From NCBI GenBank assembly GCA_963971285.1, contig OZ020255.1, forward strand, positions 9,940,931-10,004,930: a DNA stretch of 64,000 nt, read 5' to 3'. Position numbers and translations under genes: made by a program. This DNA is from Astropecten irregularis. Its lineage: Eukaryota > Echinodermata > Asteroidea > Paxillosida > Astropectinidae. The notes under the pieces were generated by a model, which was not told where the DNA came from, searched no databases, and worked only from the letters and a program-made list of their open reading frames with translations. This document shows positions 33,911 to 46,105 of this stretch, piece by piece (the stretch's first letter is position 1; each line of letters begins with the position of its first letter).

Positions 33911-34051
33911 TGGGTCGACTTCACGAAGCCCTACGATCGATCGTAACTCGAGTTATGAGGGATAACCCATATCGTATACTACATAGGGCTGCAATGCATC
34001 ATACGTCTTATGATTGATTGTACGTTACGATGATTTTGGGAAATCAACCCC
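33911..34051 (-). mobile_element. A-family MITE, reverse
   Basis: TGGGTCGACTTCACGAAGCC to TTTTGGGAAATCAACCCC. CTCGAGTTATGAGG shows one point change beside the first palindrome. Confidence 0.87.
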
Positions 34052-34214
34052 TGATAAATGACACCAGATTGTGGTTACCCACGTTAAGTGCAATTACTGC
34101 CCCAAACTGCAGGAAGGACCAATGACAAGTCAATGAATATCCACTTACATTTGCAATGTCAAGTCTTACAATGCTTTAAGCAGTTTCATATCTTCTTGTA
34201 CCGAAACACATTAA

Positions 34215-34484
34215 CTAAAGCAGAGGGTACACTGTCAATAATTTCGGCAACAATCTCGGTAATTATTATGTTGCCCAGTTAGGGCAACACACCTGGGCAA
34301 CACGACTTTGGGCCCTGTGTACACTAGCAACATTATGTCCTACATGTTACCGAGATGTTGCTGCGACATTGTAACCCAACTCGATTTGCTCTGTGTACAC
34401 TGACATTTTCAGCAACAAGGTTATACCTGGACAACATGTTACCGAGATTGGTACCGAATATGTTGACAGTGTACGCTCTGCTTG
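34215..34484 (+). mobile_element. B-family MITE, complete
   Basis: Family description: about 260-270 bp, ends AAAGCAGAGTGTACACTGTC and its complement GACAGTGTACGCTCTGCTT. The interior is rich in GTTACCGAGATGTTGCTGCG, GGGCAACACGACTTTGGGCC and CAGCAACAAGGTTATACC. This copy keeps both ends. Copies at 41841 and 58788 confirm it. Confidence 0.85.
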
Positions 34485-35136
34485 ACTGACACAGAAACAA
34501 GACTGCTGGCCACTAATTTACAGTAAAAATGCCACACCCTAAAGGAATTACTCTAAACAAAACTGCTTCAAATACTCTTCATCCGGTTGCAGTATGATCT
34601 TTGTTGATGTTGCATCCATCAGTAATTCAATCAAAGAAAGTTTTAACCAAGTTTGTTTTGTCTTTTAGGGGCGGGGTTGGGGTGGGGTTTGACAGCGAAC
34701 ATTTATGGTCATCATTGGCAGCTCGTATATAGGATTATCTCTTTGAAGAAGATACTTTCCCTCAGAGTAAATGTTTACGGACGAATCACGTCATGTCTTT
34801 TGAATGTAGCCGAATGTGTCCTTTTACACAAATTGGTTTTCTCTGCAAAGTTTGATAAATAAGACTGAAAATATAAACATATTGAGAGATGGGTCTAGCA
34901 CCACGATTGTTTGTTATTGTATGTGTGCTTTGATGTTTACCGATATGAGTCTAGGATGTATTGCAAAGAAAATCACGTATCAATAACATGCCACGATAAA
35001 GCCAAATAAAGACAAACGCTAAACTGGTTTGTATAATCTTGGTAAGCCAAACAGAAAGTAAATTTGAGGGTTTTCTTGTAGAGAAAATGATATTCATTCA
35101 TTGCAAAGTTACCTTTTGAAGAATTGAAAATAAAAA
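34485..35136. other. Unassigned; G-rich tract at 34668-34690
   Basis: GGGGCGGGGTTGGGGTGGGG (about 34669-34688) has four G runs on the plus strand and could form a quadruplex. No exon was recognised. Confidence 0.5.
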
Positions 35137-35640
35137 CGCTTGGAGTTAGGAGGGCCTGACTTCATGATCCTAGAAGAATCTTTCTCAAAGGCTACTCAGA
35201 GAAAAAGTGGGGCCTGACGTTTGGGTCCTAGCAGAATCTTTCTCAAAGGTTGCTCAGAGTTAGGAGGGCCGGATGTTTCGATCCTAGCAGGATCTTTCTA
35301 AAAGTCTACTCAGACTTAGGAGGGTCTGACGTTTCGATCCTAGAAGAATCTTTCTCAAAGGCTGCTCAGAGTAAGGCGGGCCTGACGTTTTGATCCTAGC
35401 AGGATCTTTCTCAAAGGTGGTCAGAGTTAGGAGGGCCTGACATTTCGATCCTAGCAGAATGTTTCTCAAAGGCTGCTCAGAGTTAATAGGGGGACCTGAC
35501 GTTTGGATCCTAGCAGGATCTTTCACATAGGCTAAATGGTCAGAGTTAGGAGGGTCTGACGTTTCGATCCTAGCAGGATCTTTACCGAAGGCTGAACGTC
35601 AGGCCCTCCTAACTCCAAGCATTTGATATATTTCCGGTCA
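35137..35640 (+). repeat. K-family element with 8-unit minisatellite
   Basis: About eight units of 57-60 bp, each with GACGTTTCGATCCTAGCAGG, ATCTTTCTCAAAGGCTGC and TCAGAGTTAGGAGGG. The GATCCTAGCAGGATC core is itself palindromic. The array is bounded by GCTTGGAGTTAGGAGGGCC at 35138 and its complement near 35597-35619, so it lies inside an inverted pair. The right flank (CGGTCATTATTTTGGTTGAT) is shared with other K copies. The minus-strand frame is a shadow. Confidence 0.9.
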
Positions 35641-36589
35641 TTATTTTGGTTGATTAGCTTTCAGCTGTTTATCACTTGTATTGAAAATAAAAAACAATTG
35701 GAAAATGCACAATTGAAGATAATAATTATAAGAAACGGACATTACTACACTTTTGTTTTTGCGAAATGTGAACACAATTTTGATGGAACTTCGCGATGTT
35801 TGTTCCATGACAGCTTAAACTGAGAAATGAAAAATAGCTAGACGACAGGAGAAATATTACTCTCATAAAATAGGGACAATTGAAAAATATGAAAAAGGGG
35901 AAAACGGTAAAAAGGCAGATTATCCATAATAGCTTTTTGACGGATGATATGTCATATTTTTGTTCTTTTTAGTCCTTTTTAGAGGAATAAGGCAGCGTCC
36001 TAATACCAAACTGATACCAAACTGAAGAGCGATGCATTTACTAACCACTCTGTCAATGTGTCTCCTCTGGTTTGATAAGAAAATGCCTGGCAACGGAGCC
36101 TGCGACGTCACGATGACGTCATTACCACTCCCAGCCACCGTGGAGAATATTGTAAGTGCTATAGTCCTTTTTAACTCTGCATCTAGGCATGCAGAATGGG
36201 TTTTTCTGTATTCCCTGAAAGGAGGCACAATTTGTGACTATGTCCGTGAACTTGCATACAACTCCTAAGCATTCGTGCATGTTCATACAGTAAGGTACAT
36301 TGCTCTTATTCTGATTTACAAAACCGTCTGCAAAATGTATTCACTGAATGTAGGCCTGTGTTCATCTTCTGACGTTAACCGATTCTGAGAACATTAGTAT
36401 CTAACTGGCAAGATGCAGTTTCGAAGCAGAACCTCGACGTTTTCAACAATAAAACGAGTTCTTATTCTTGAACTTAAAAGCGTAATTGACAATGGAGACG
36501 AAGCCCGAGCCGCAGCCACAAGTCTTGAAAAGCGTCTATGTTCACGCGCAAATTGCTCATTGCGCTTTTAGGAAACTAGGCTGAGGCTA
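35641..36589. other. Unassigned DNA
   Basis: No feature was recognised; overlapping frames at 35920-36268 on opposite strands carry no motif. Confidence 0.35.
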
Positions 36590-36782
36590 GGCTTGGGACT
36601 CACTTCACTATGCCATCATTGAGGCTCACACAACGAAATTAATGGATTGGGCCACACGAAGAGGCCGAAGAAAGGCTCCAGCTTAATTGCCATGTATCTC
36701 AAGCCCTCATTTACGACACAAAATGGCGGTAGAAAAAAATAGATCCCAAACCTAACCTCAAGCCTCATTCCGTAAAGGTCTC
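36590..36782 (+). repeat. R-family dispersed repeat, copy 2
   Basis: Aligns with 8896-9100 through GAAGAAAGGCTCCAGCTT, GCCATGTATCTCAAGCCC, ACAAAATGGCGGTAG and CCTCATTCCGTAAAGG, in the same orientation. Confidence 0.6.
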
Positions 36783-37501
36783 ATCACCCCTATGCGAGAT
36801 ATGTACACTGGCTTGACACGATATAAGCGAATTCTACAGGGACCATACTGCGAGGGATGAAGCTGTGCCAGACACCATGTGTGTATGCCAAACCCGCGCC
36901 CCCTGCCATCCGTTAAACGTCGCCGGGACGCCGCCGCGTCATGGAGGCAAATACCGGGCGAAGTTGGTGTGTCCGACACGGACTGCTACACCGAGCCAAG
37001 TGGACTCATGAGGGGTGCTAGTGGGTAATATACGGCTTGCCTTCGTCTCAACACGCTAATAATTCATGAAATACGTACCAGGCCGTGCTTTCAACTCGTT
37101 CTGAGCGAACCACAAAGTTTTAACGACAGATTACCAAATTTCTTGATAAAAGTTCGTGATTTTTTATGAAAAGAATGGGCTCATCTGTCTTCAACACATT
37201 TAAAGTAATGAAGTAATTAAGATGTTATTAACTCACTTAATCAAAAATTGATCAGCAAGTTTCAAAGTAAAGTATGGTATTAGAAGCGACATGCAACATA
37301 AAACAAACAAGGTCTGACATTAAGACTCACATGAGCTTTTGCAATTTTGATCGTTTGGAGGTTTTTTTCAAGAAGTGACACAGTCACAATGACTTTTGAA
37401 GTAATGTTGTTGGTCAATTTTCTTCATGGTCAATTTGATTTATTACTGTTCTTACTGAGCTGCAAGCACATATGCCTTTTGTCTTTGTTTAAAAAGGACC
37501 A
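36783..37501. other. Unassigned DNA
   Basis: No feature was recognised. Confidence 0.35.
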
Positions 37502-37649
37502 GGGTCGATTTCACTAAACTCATCGTAACCAACTATCAATCGTAGGACTTATGATGCATTGCAGCTCTATACGTAGGATTACTAGAATAGGATGAGTTAT
37601 CCTTCGTAACTCGAGTTACGATCGATCGCAGGGCATCGTGAAATTGACG
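37502..37649 (+). mobile_element. A-family MITE, forward
   Basis: GGGTCGATTTCACTAAACTC to GGGCATCGTGAAATTGACG. It carries a small insertion in the middle (TTACTAGAATAGGATG). Confidence 0.87.
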
Positions 37650-38471
37650 ATATAATAATAACACCTTCTGATCTTAAAAGATGATTCTCTTGAAAAATTT
37701 AGAACACACGAATAAGGCTGAATATAGCCAATCTTCATGCTAAGCCGATAGATTGATGCTTAGCGTGTAATTATCAGGAGAATCATAAGAAATTGTTAAA
37801 AAGCGCTCACCGATTGAATTGTTTGAAAGTACCGTCCACAGTCAGTCCACAGTCTTGTTCATCCAATCAGGACCTTAAAAAACAAAAAGAACCACCAAAA
37901 ATAAACGTTATTCATGTTTAAAATACACCACGAAACAGTACAGAGAATAATGTAGCAAAGACCAAAGCGTACAATTCAATATGGCGCCACTTCAAAATAA
38001 AACAGGGATTTATACATTTTTAAACAAAAGTCTCCATTTGCTAATGCAGTGCGGAGGCGGTATACGACTTTAAAAGCCGGCTCAGACATCGATATTTCCT
38101 TTCAAAGAAGCCCGAAGTCAACAATAAAATAATAAAATCCCAATATACCACTTAGTGCGATCAGTTTCCCCTACATATCCAGCAGGGAGCCTGATTGAAT
38201 GATCGAACATACACTAAGTCAACACCAAGAGACATGGAGTAGAGTAGGGTGGGGATCAACAGACTCGACTTCCATATTGATGTCAAGCGATAAGAATAAC
38301 ATAAATGCTCTGGATATAGGTCCTGAGGCTCTACACGTCGCTGAAACAACTGAGGTCGGTGCACCATGAGAATGTCTCTTCTCATAACACAAGAGGGTAC
38401 TTCAGAGATGAGGTATTGATTCGATGTTTCAGGCAATAGGCTTTGGTCGTCTTCGAGAGATCGAATCCAGT
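37650..38471. other. Unassigned DNA
   Basis: No repeat was recognised; the minus-strand frame 38161-38508 runs into the next A element and has no motif. Confidence 0.35.
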
Positions 38472-38619
38472 GCTCGATATCACCAAAGTCACCGTAACTT
38501 ATTATCAATCGTAGGACTTTTGATGCATTCCAGACATAAAATAGGATAGGCCCCTTACGATGGGTTATCTTTCGTAACTCGAGTTACGATCGATCGTAGG
38601 GCGTCGTGAAATCGACACC
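38472..38619 (+). mobile_element. A-family MITE, forward
   Basis: GCTCGATATCACCAAAGTCA to GGGCGTCGTGAAATCGACAC, both palindromes intact. Confidence 0.87.
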
Positions 38620-39765
38620 TGCAAATTAAAGGGTTCCTGCAGTGAGCCAGTTTATTTGATTGCCTTCATACAGAAAATATACTGACAAATAATGAATGGC
38701 AAGTCTTATTTTGATTTCAAACCAGCATTTGGTTTTCATTCGAATGGCTTTGCAAAATGGGGGATTGTCATGCATGCTCATGTGGGGAACCAACAGCAAA
38801 AGTATAACGAAAAACATAAAAAATTAAGAAGCAAATTTGACCCACAAATGGTTTGGTTAACAAATTACACCACCAGTTGAGTAAAAAGAACATTATTCGG
38901 CACATTAAAGCCCACTGAGGAGGAAAAGTTCTGCCATAAAACAACCCCAACTTTGTGTGCACAAATCAATTGGGTTACTGCTCTCAGTTATACAGATGAC
39001 ATCACAGTTTTGTGAAAAAAAAAACTGTTGTTAACCCTGAAATAGTGTGAGGAAGTGGGTATCACAGGCCCCATAAAACAGTTGCTTTTTAGCACATGTT
39101 CAAGCCATAATATTCCTAGTGCAGAGACCCTTTAACAGGGATGTTTGCAAGTCTTGTATTAAGGTACCAGTGTAATGAGAACCTCTTTCACGGCATCCTA
39201 TACCTGCAAAGTAGCTTTCTTGCCTGATGAAGGCTAGCAGTACCAGCAGCTGAAACGTCGCTACCACCAACACGACATGGCGTGACTTTGATCGCCCTTT
39301 CTTCTTACTTTTCTGAGGTTTGCCACCTCAGAAATTTTCACCATGGACCTCAATATGACCACAGAAGCAACCTCTCATGGGTGCAGTGTGAACCTCGGAT
39401 CCACGCGCGCCTACAGGAGATTCCAACTCCGATGGAAAATGAATACCTTCTATAAACAGTTCCCCAAGCACGCGTGTGTGCATTCGCGAGCTGCTTGAAG
39501 GAGACGTGATAGCCAGCACGGGCCATCTTCGCCACGCAGAGCAGATCTAATAACCACTAGGGAGCTCGAAGTAGTTTGAGTCAACATCGCTGAGGTTAGA
39601 ACAATACAGGTACCTCAAGAATGTGTATAATTTGGGGCTGAGAGGGCGCATTATTATTTTGTGTTGGGTTGTCAGTTTGTACGTCGTTTGTCATCGTGAG
39701 GTACACCAAATTGGACCACAGAGCCCACATGTCCATCAATTTGAGCATCATGAATATACAATATT
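38620..39765. other. Unassigned DNA
   Basis: GAAACGTCGCTACCACCAA near 39252 follows a GATGAAGGCTAGCAG motif, a short hairpin-type signature also seen near 14.6 and 46.9 kb. No exon was recognised. Confidence 0.35.
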
Positions 39766-40132
39766 AAAGGTAGTATCATACTTTGGTAAGAAACCAAAAC
39801 AGAAATGTTCACAGATTTACGTAAACTTACAGGGTATGAAGATGGTGGTGGTAGAAACATACCGTTAAAATGTTTCCGCCTGAAATGGTGTATTTATCCA
39901 GAAATTACCGGTAGTAAAACAACGACCGAAAATCTTTTTGATCTTGTAAAAGATAAAAAATAAAAGAGAAAAGACTTAAGAAATACTGTGGCTGTTTTTC
40001 ACTGTTTTCTCAAAAAGTGGGCACCGTATGGAACTGAAATTTTCACAGATGACTGTTACTGTATGTCGTGATATTTTTGCCCATGAATCTGTATTTCCTT
40101 GATAAAAACCAAAGTATGATATTACCTCTAAA
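39766..40132 (+). mobile_element. D-family MITE, full length
   Basis: TTAAAGGTAGTATCATACTT and CAAAGTATGATATTACCTCT as ends; 367 bp. The central palindrome is slightly changed (TTGATCTTGTAAAAGATAAAA). Same orientation as the 2745 copy. Confidence 0.85.
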
Positions 40133-40900
40133 AGGCTGTCAAATAGACACACACAAACCACACGATTGAAACAACCAACCCATCACAACCTGTCAATATT
40201 CCTGGTACATGGTGCGCATTGATATCGTCCACGCTCGTCAGACTGAGCTGACGAAGGCTTTACCAAAGAAAACATCCGCGCAAGAAACATAAAACCAAGG
40301 ACAGAAACGTATACCACTGACCCAAGGGCTTATAATTCCCTCGTTACGACATCCCCGTATCAGATGAAACTGATGCCCGATCATCAGCCTTGCGATAAGA
40401 TCTAATTTTATCTCATTTTGTCGTAAGAGAGGGGCAAATGCCTGAAATTTCCCGGAGAGGGTTTTGGCATTTCGACTGACGAGTTCAACAGTTGCCGCAC
40501 ATTTTTGTTGCGAGCCTTCTTTATTGAAACAACAACGAGTTATCTCATAACAAAGAAGTCAAACATGAGAAAAATAAATCCATCTCTAAACATACTGCAC
40601 TTTGTATAACATGTTGACACAAGGGTTAAAGTTACAATCAACAAGGAGAGATGGCTGTGCTTTAAAGATACATTAAGCCTACATTTCGTTTTTTTTTTCG
40701 CTTTTGGGAGGCGTGGGTGGGTGGGGTCGTGGGTATCAAATTCATGTAAACTTGAGACAAAAAGCAAACATATTAAGGCGTAATCGTTTAAAAGGTTACA
40801 CTAATACTAAGCTATGACTCGTCTAAAACTGTCAATTAAAACTTAACAACAAATAAAAAGAAGCAGAAATAATACCAAATAAATTTAAACAATAAGAGTT
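40133..40900. other. Unassigned DNA
   Basis: No feature was recognised. Confidence 0.35.
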
Positions 40901-41325
40901 ATTGTACTAAACTGCTGCAAACTGCTCATCAACCAAAATATGGTCTGGACCAGAATACATAAAATGCTTGAGTTAGGACGAGGGTCTGACGTTTCGATCC
41001 TATCATGATCTTTATCAAAGGCTGCTTGGAGTTAGGAGGGTCTGACGTATCGATCCTTGCAGGATCTTTCTTAAATGCTGCTCAGAGTTAGGAGGGTCTG
41101 ACGTTTCGATCCTAGCAGAATCTTTCTCAAAGGCTGCTCAGAGTTAAGAGGGTCTGACGTTTCGATCCTAGCAGGATCTTTCTCAAAGGCTAAATGCTCA
41201 GAGTAAGGAATTAGGCCTGACGTTTCGATCCTATCTTCAGAAACATTCTTGAAGGCTTTCTCAAGACTAGTATTTGAGAAAGATCCTGCTAGGATCGAAA
41301 CGTCAGGCTCCTTACTACAAGCAAA
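40901..41325 (+). repeat. K-family element with 5-unit minisatellite
   Basis: The left flank ACTAAACTGCTGCAAACTGC and CATCAACCAAAATATGG (40908-40943) is the same flank, inverted, as the right flank at 35620. The array of about five GACGTTTCGATCCTAGCAG units spans 40990-41240. It is closed by an inverted unit AGATCCTGCTAGGATCGAAA (41279-41300). Confidence 0.88.
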
Positions 41326-41545
41326 ATGGAAATCACTGCAAAACAAACAGAAATGATCAGCCGAGCCAGCAAACTAAACGAAATGTGTTACTGTCATTAG
41401 AAAATTCTTGAAGAGAGTCTACTATAATTAAATATGTATTGAAATCCTTTTAAAAATAAGGTCTGTTTTCTTTTCTTCAATATTGCACTTTTTGTTCGTG
41501 TGAGATGCTACAGAAGGGACGAGCGAATTATAATTGTAATATATC

Positions 41546-41654
41546 CTGGGGTCGATTTCACCAAACACATCGTAACTTACACAAAATCGTAGGACTTAAC
41601 TCCTAATTGGTTGATGGGTTACGATCGATCGTATAGCTTTGTAAAATCGACACC
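41546..41654 (+). mobile_element. A-family MITE, forward, internally deleted
   Basis: CTGGGGTCGATTTCACCAAA to GTAAAATCGACACC. The GATGCATTGCAG middle and the CTCGAG palindrome are lost, leaving about 109 bp. Confidence 0.85.
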
Positions 41655-41840
41655 GGCCCCTGTGTTAATCGTGATTTGCTAAAAGGGACACATCATGGGA
41701 GAATATCCACGTGCTCTATCCAGACTTTAAAATAACAGAGAATTGATCTACCATACACAAAATAAATGACTTACAACATGTATTGGCGCCGATTGCTTCA
41801 AACGTAAGAGCCTCGTGTCTGTTTTAAAACACCCATCACT

Positions 41841-42075
41841 GAAGCAGATTGTATACACTGTCAATATATTTCGGAAACATGTTGCCAAGCTAGGGCAACA
41901 CAACCTGGGCAACACGACTTTGGGCCCTGTGTACACTAGCAACATTTGGCCAACATGTTACCGAGATGTTGCTGCGACATGTTACCCAACTCGTTTTGCT
42001 CCGTGTACACTGACAACATTTTCAGCAACAAGGTTATGCCTGGACAACATGTTACCGAGATTGTTACCGAAAATG
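41841..42075 (+). mobile_element. B-family MITE, right end missing
   Basis: Starts GAAGCAGATTGTATACACTG and stays close to the 34215 copy through GGGCAACACGACTTTGGGCC and CAGCAACAAGGTTATGCC, then stops at GTTACCGAAAATGA without the terminal repeat. Open frames at 41815-42211 are shadows. Confidence 0.82.
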
Positions 42076-43231
42076 AATACATTCGGAGAAGACTTAGTCC
42101 TTCACAGTATTTCAATTTGGTATCATAATGCACCACAATATTCGCAAATCTGCCAAATATGTGTCTTCTAATTTGACTTAATATAAAAGACAGCCTCCGT
42201 ATCTTATCCAAAATGCCACCGATTGTTGAAATGCCAGAACATTAAGTTCCATCAAACGCTCACAGAGTTGTCAAAAAGCAAATAAAGAACTCAAATTCCT
42301 TTTCCTTGCTTCCAAATTATCTTGTTATTATTTACCAAGCGAGATTCAATATGTTTAGATGGAGAAATAATCACCAGAATGCATGGTTTACAGTCTGGGG
42401 TGTCAGGTGCTTGAAACAAGATAATTTCCCCCACAAAGCAGACCGAACAAAGAGATGATTCAATATTGTGAAACTGATTTAAATGTTTATGCAAACACGA
42501 GTCAACGCATAAAGTGGTTTTCAAGATGACGATCGTAATGGTCCGTCACGTATTTTATAACCATTGGACAACGACCGCTATTGTAACTGGGGATATATCG
42601 TATATAATGGTCAGGCAATTTATGATTTGTCTCTTCGGCCAATTGATTGACCATCTGCGTGGGCAGATGATGTTTGTTCTGAAGAAGCACACTGTCTAAT
42701 TATTTTGTTTTTCTAATTTTCCAATCAGAAATAATACGACTTAACAGAAGAGTTTCAAATTAAACACCAATATAATGATTCAAAATAGCTTAAGATAAAA
42801 ACAAAGTAATGAAGGGCAACCCTAATTTGCAAAAACAAAGTACTTGAACAGTGAAACAAATTAACTAATATTGAAAAATGAAATTACTGGTAACAGAAAT
42901 AATAGGGGCCTACCTAATCAACTAACATAATGAAGGAAATAAAAATCAGGATGATCACAACCAAGGATGGGACCTTAGGGAGACTTTCCCATAGGGTCGT
43001 GCACCAACTTTACTTACCTATTTCTAAACATTCTCCAAACCAATGAACTTGAAATTGACATAATGTTCATATTGAGAGCATTCTCTGTCTTCTAATAACA
43101 TATGGACATTAAAAATACGTCTTTAAAGGGTAGCTGGTACCTTAGGGAGACATCGAAAAGTCTCCCTAAGTCCCGATGTCTCCCTAATGTCCACTTTTAG
43201 ACGCTAAAAGTGTCTCGTATACACCATTTGT
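42076..43231. other. Unassigned; two short hairpins at 43141-43212
   Basis: CTTAGGGAGAC and GTCTCCCTAAG (43141-43170) form an 11-bp stem. CACTTTTAG and CTAAAAGTG (43192-43212) form a 9-bp stem with a 3-base loop. CCTTAGGGAGAC also occurs at 42973. Nothing else was recognised. Confidence 0.55.
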
Positions 43232-43350
43232 AATTATCTGACATTTCGATCCTGGCAGGATCTCTCTCAAAGGCGTATACCTTGTGGATGAAAAGCTTTG
43301 CGAACGATCCTGCCAGGATTAGAAATGTTAGACCCTTCAAACACCGAACA
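43232..43350. repeat. K-family remnant, inverted pair
   Basis: CATTTCGATCCTGGCAGGAT at 43242 and GATCCTGCCAGGATTAGAAA at 43308 face each other. The AGGATC core is changed from CTAGCAGG to CTGGCAGG in both, so the two halves changed together. Confidence 0.6.
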
Positions 43351-43536
43351 ATGTATTTCATGCTCATTACAAAATTAAAATACTGCTGATAGCATAGAGA
43401 ATATCCATGTTCAGATAATGCTTCGAGGAATAGGATAAGATCGTGAAAACTTATAAGGCATAATAATAATAATAGTAAAGGACGTTTACATTGCGCAGCT
43501 ACTATATGAATATACTATACTGCACATTACAAATTT

Positions 43537-43806
43537 ATTGTCATCCCTAGTCATCGGGTCAAGATTTACATTCCTGAAACCATCTCAATCCCTGGAGAGT
43601 ATACAGCCCGTGCTATCATAAGATGCACAAAGGCTAATCAAAGCCATCTCTACCCTAACAGGTACCCATTTACTCCTGGGTGAAGAGGAGCAATATAAGA
43701 CAAAGCGACTTGCCCAAGGACGCAAGCACCACTAACCTAGGGCTGGATTCGAACCCACAATTTGTAAATTTACCACGCCAGACCACCAGTCCACAGCATG
43801 ACTTGA
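43537..43806 (-). mobile_element. tRNA-derived SINE, minus strand
   Basis: The complement shows an A-box-like TGGTGGTCTGGCGTGG near 43776-43791, a B box GGGTTCGAATCC (43745-43756) and the same body as the 27474 copy (ATTGCTCCTCTTCACCCAGG, AAATGGGTACCTGTTAGGGT). The B box is closer to the tRNA consensus here. It lies about 170 bp before the assembly gap. Confidence 0.85.
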
Positions 43807-43973
43807 AATACTGAGTTCAGGGTCCGAGCGGGTTTATTATAGCAACAACAAACATGGTATGTGGAGGTATAGGAAAGATCAGTACAGAAGTCATACGAGT
43901 GAAAATACAGGCATGTATGGAAACAGAGATCAATCAGCTAGAATTGTGATGACACGATTCAAACAGTTGATCT

Positions 43974-44173
43974 NNNNNNNNNNNNNNNNNNNNNNNNNNN
44001 NNNNNNNNNNNNNNNNNNNNNNNNNNNNNNNNNNNNNNNNNNNNNNNNNNNNNNNNNNNNNNNNNNNNNNNNNNNNNNNNNNNNNNNNNNNNNNNNNNNN
44101 NNNNNNNNNNNNNNNNNNNNNNNNNNNNNNNNNNNNNNNNNNNNNNNNNNNNNNNNNNNNNNNNNNNNNNNNN
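43974..44173. other. Assembly gap, 200 N
   Basis: Exactly 200 undetermined bases, probably a placeholder. Frames that read through it are meaningless. Confidence 1.
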
Positions 44174-45725
44174 GAACTTGAAGGTAGGGCGACATAAAAA
44201 TAAAACCCCAAATGAAAAAAAGACACAACCTTGCTTACAAAAAGACAAAAATGCTAAACCATGCTAAACATAGAATGAATTCTCCCGATGGATGACATGC
44301 AGCCAAGAGGAGAACACTGGTTCAGTCTGCTTACTCGATTTATTCCAAGTAGTAACCTGGCAAACACTCTTGTATCAGTCGTGACACCGCGTCTGAATCA
44401 ACAAGATCGCGTCGAGTCGCATCGATTTGGGACTCGCTGTGAAAACACACTCCTGTTGCCGCACAATGCGCCCTTGACTTGCAAATGCCCTGTCACGGAT
44501 GAAAACGCATCGCTCACCGTGATTTAAACCGGCCAGCAGCTGCCTGGCTATAGCCTCGCCTTAAATTTCCAGCGGACAACTCTTCGATTTGGCCAGAGAA
44601 TTGCATAAAAGAAAACCCACCACAACAGGATTTGACGCCGCGGCTCTCGCCTTTCCAATCAAGAAGTCAAAACCTGGCATTAATATCAACTTATCACCTC
44701 CACCTGTATGTGGGAGCTTCATCGGATGTGACTCAATTGAAAGGGTTAATCTGAAATATATAAAGGAGATTTTATACGGCACATATATCTTCCTAAAGGT
44801 TACACTCAAGTAGGCGGCAAGCCAACAGTCAAAACTCAAAACAGACTGAGATGAAATACTAGCAAGAGGTAAATTGACGGTGGAAAACAATTAGGGAAGG
44901 AACGAAGATATGAAATAAATGAAACTCAGAGTTTCGGGTTGAAATCTTGTTCACTTTGGCAATAAAACTTCAAATCAGAAGTTTTGGCACGCTAAGGAAA
45001 GTTTCTTGTCTCACTATTTTCTTAAAGGCAGCGTATAGGATTTGCAAGGCCTCCACTGAAAAAGAATTATTGATTTTGAGACATAAAATGGACTCAACTG
45101 TTCGTAAACAGGGCAAACAGTCACCATGGGAAATCTTGGTTCATCAGATGCTGGGTTTTTCAAGGAAATCAAGATTTAGTGTCTTTTATAACAAGATCGT
45201 TCGTCCGAACGACTGTTTAGCATGTCGAAAGCGTGGTGTAACCGTGAAGGATTCGGAGGGGGCAAGATTATTTCGGCCGTATTTCTGCTATCCAGATGAA
45301 CAAAGGGTAAAAAGGTACATAAAACAACGTCTGTAAGGAAGTTTAAGACCTTCACTTCTGTTTAAGTACCAGATTTAGCCGATATGCACATCTTTGCAAA
45401 TCCTATGTAATCCCTTTAAGGACACAGTATCAGGGCCGTGCTTTAATTTTAAAGGGAATCTGTCTTTTTGAAAACATTTTCAAAGACTTGTGAGCGTCTT
45501 CCACCAATTTTATCGTCTTTCCATATTCCTAAACTTCTCAACAACCAAATTTTCCAGACAAAGATTTTGGAAACCCATATTATTATCTTTTAATTTTGCA
45601 ACAATAACACAGTCATTTTATAGATTAATTACGCCTTTCTATACTGGGGGCACTGATGTTTTTCTCACGTCATGTGTATCCCTGAGATCTGTTTTGAGAA
45701 CAATTTCGGTTTCCTTGGCAACCTA
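44174..45725. other. Unassigned DNA
   Basis: Several open frames (44288-44527, 44561-44890 minus, 44947-45336) lack recognisable motifs or convincing splice sites. None can be supported as an exon. Confidence 0.35.
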
Positions 45726-46045
45726 TAGGGGCGTATACGAAACGGAGGCTCAGGCTCAGGCTCAGGCTCTGGCTCAGGCTCAGGCCCATGCTCAAGCTCA
45801 GGCTCAGGCTCCGGCTCCGGCTCCGGCTCAGGCTCAGGCTCGGGCTCAGGCTCAGGCTCAGGCTCAGACTCAGCATATGGATGTCAGAGTCCAGCTCTGA
45901 CATCCATAATGCTGAAAATATAGGTTGTGGTTTTTCATTGAAGCTGAAGCTCAGTTTTCCTATTCAAATCAGAAAATCTACTTCCGAACCGCAGCCAAAA
46001 GCCACTATTTTGATACCCGATATTTTAGAATGGATTCACAAAATG

Positions 46046-46105
<60 letters not shown>

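Noticed and set aside
43859-44248. Coding frames crossing 43974-44173
   Set aside because: They pass through undetermined N bases.
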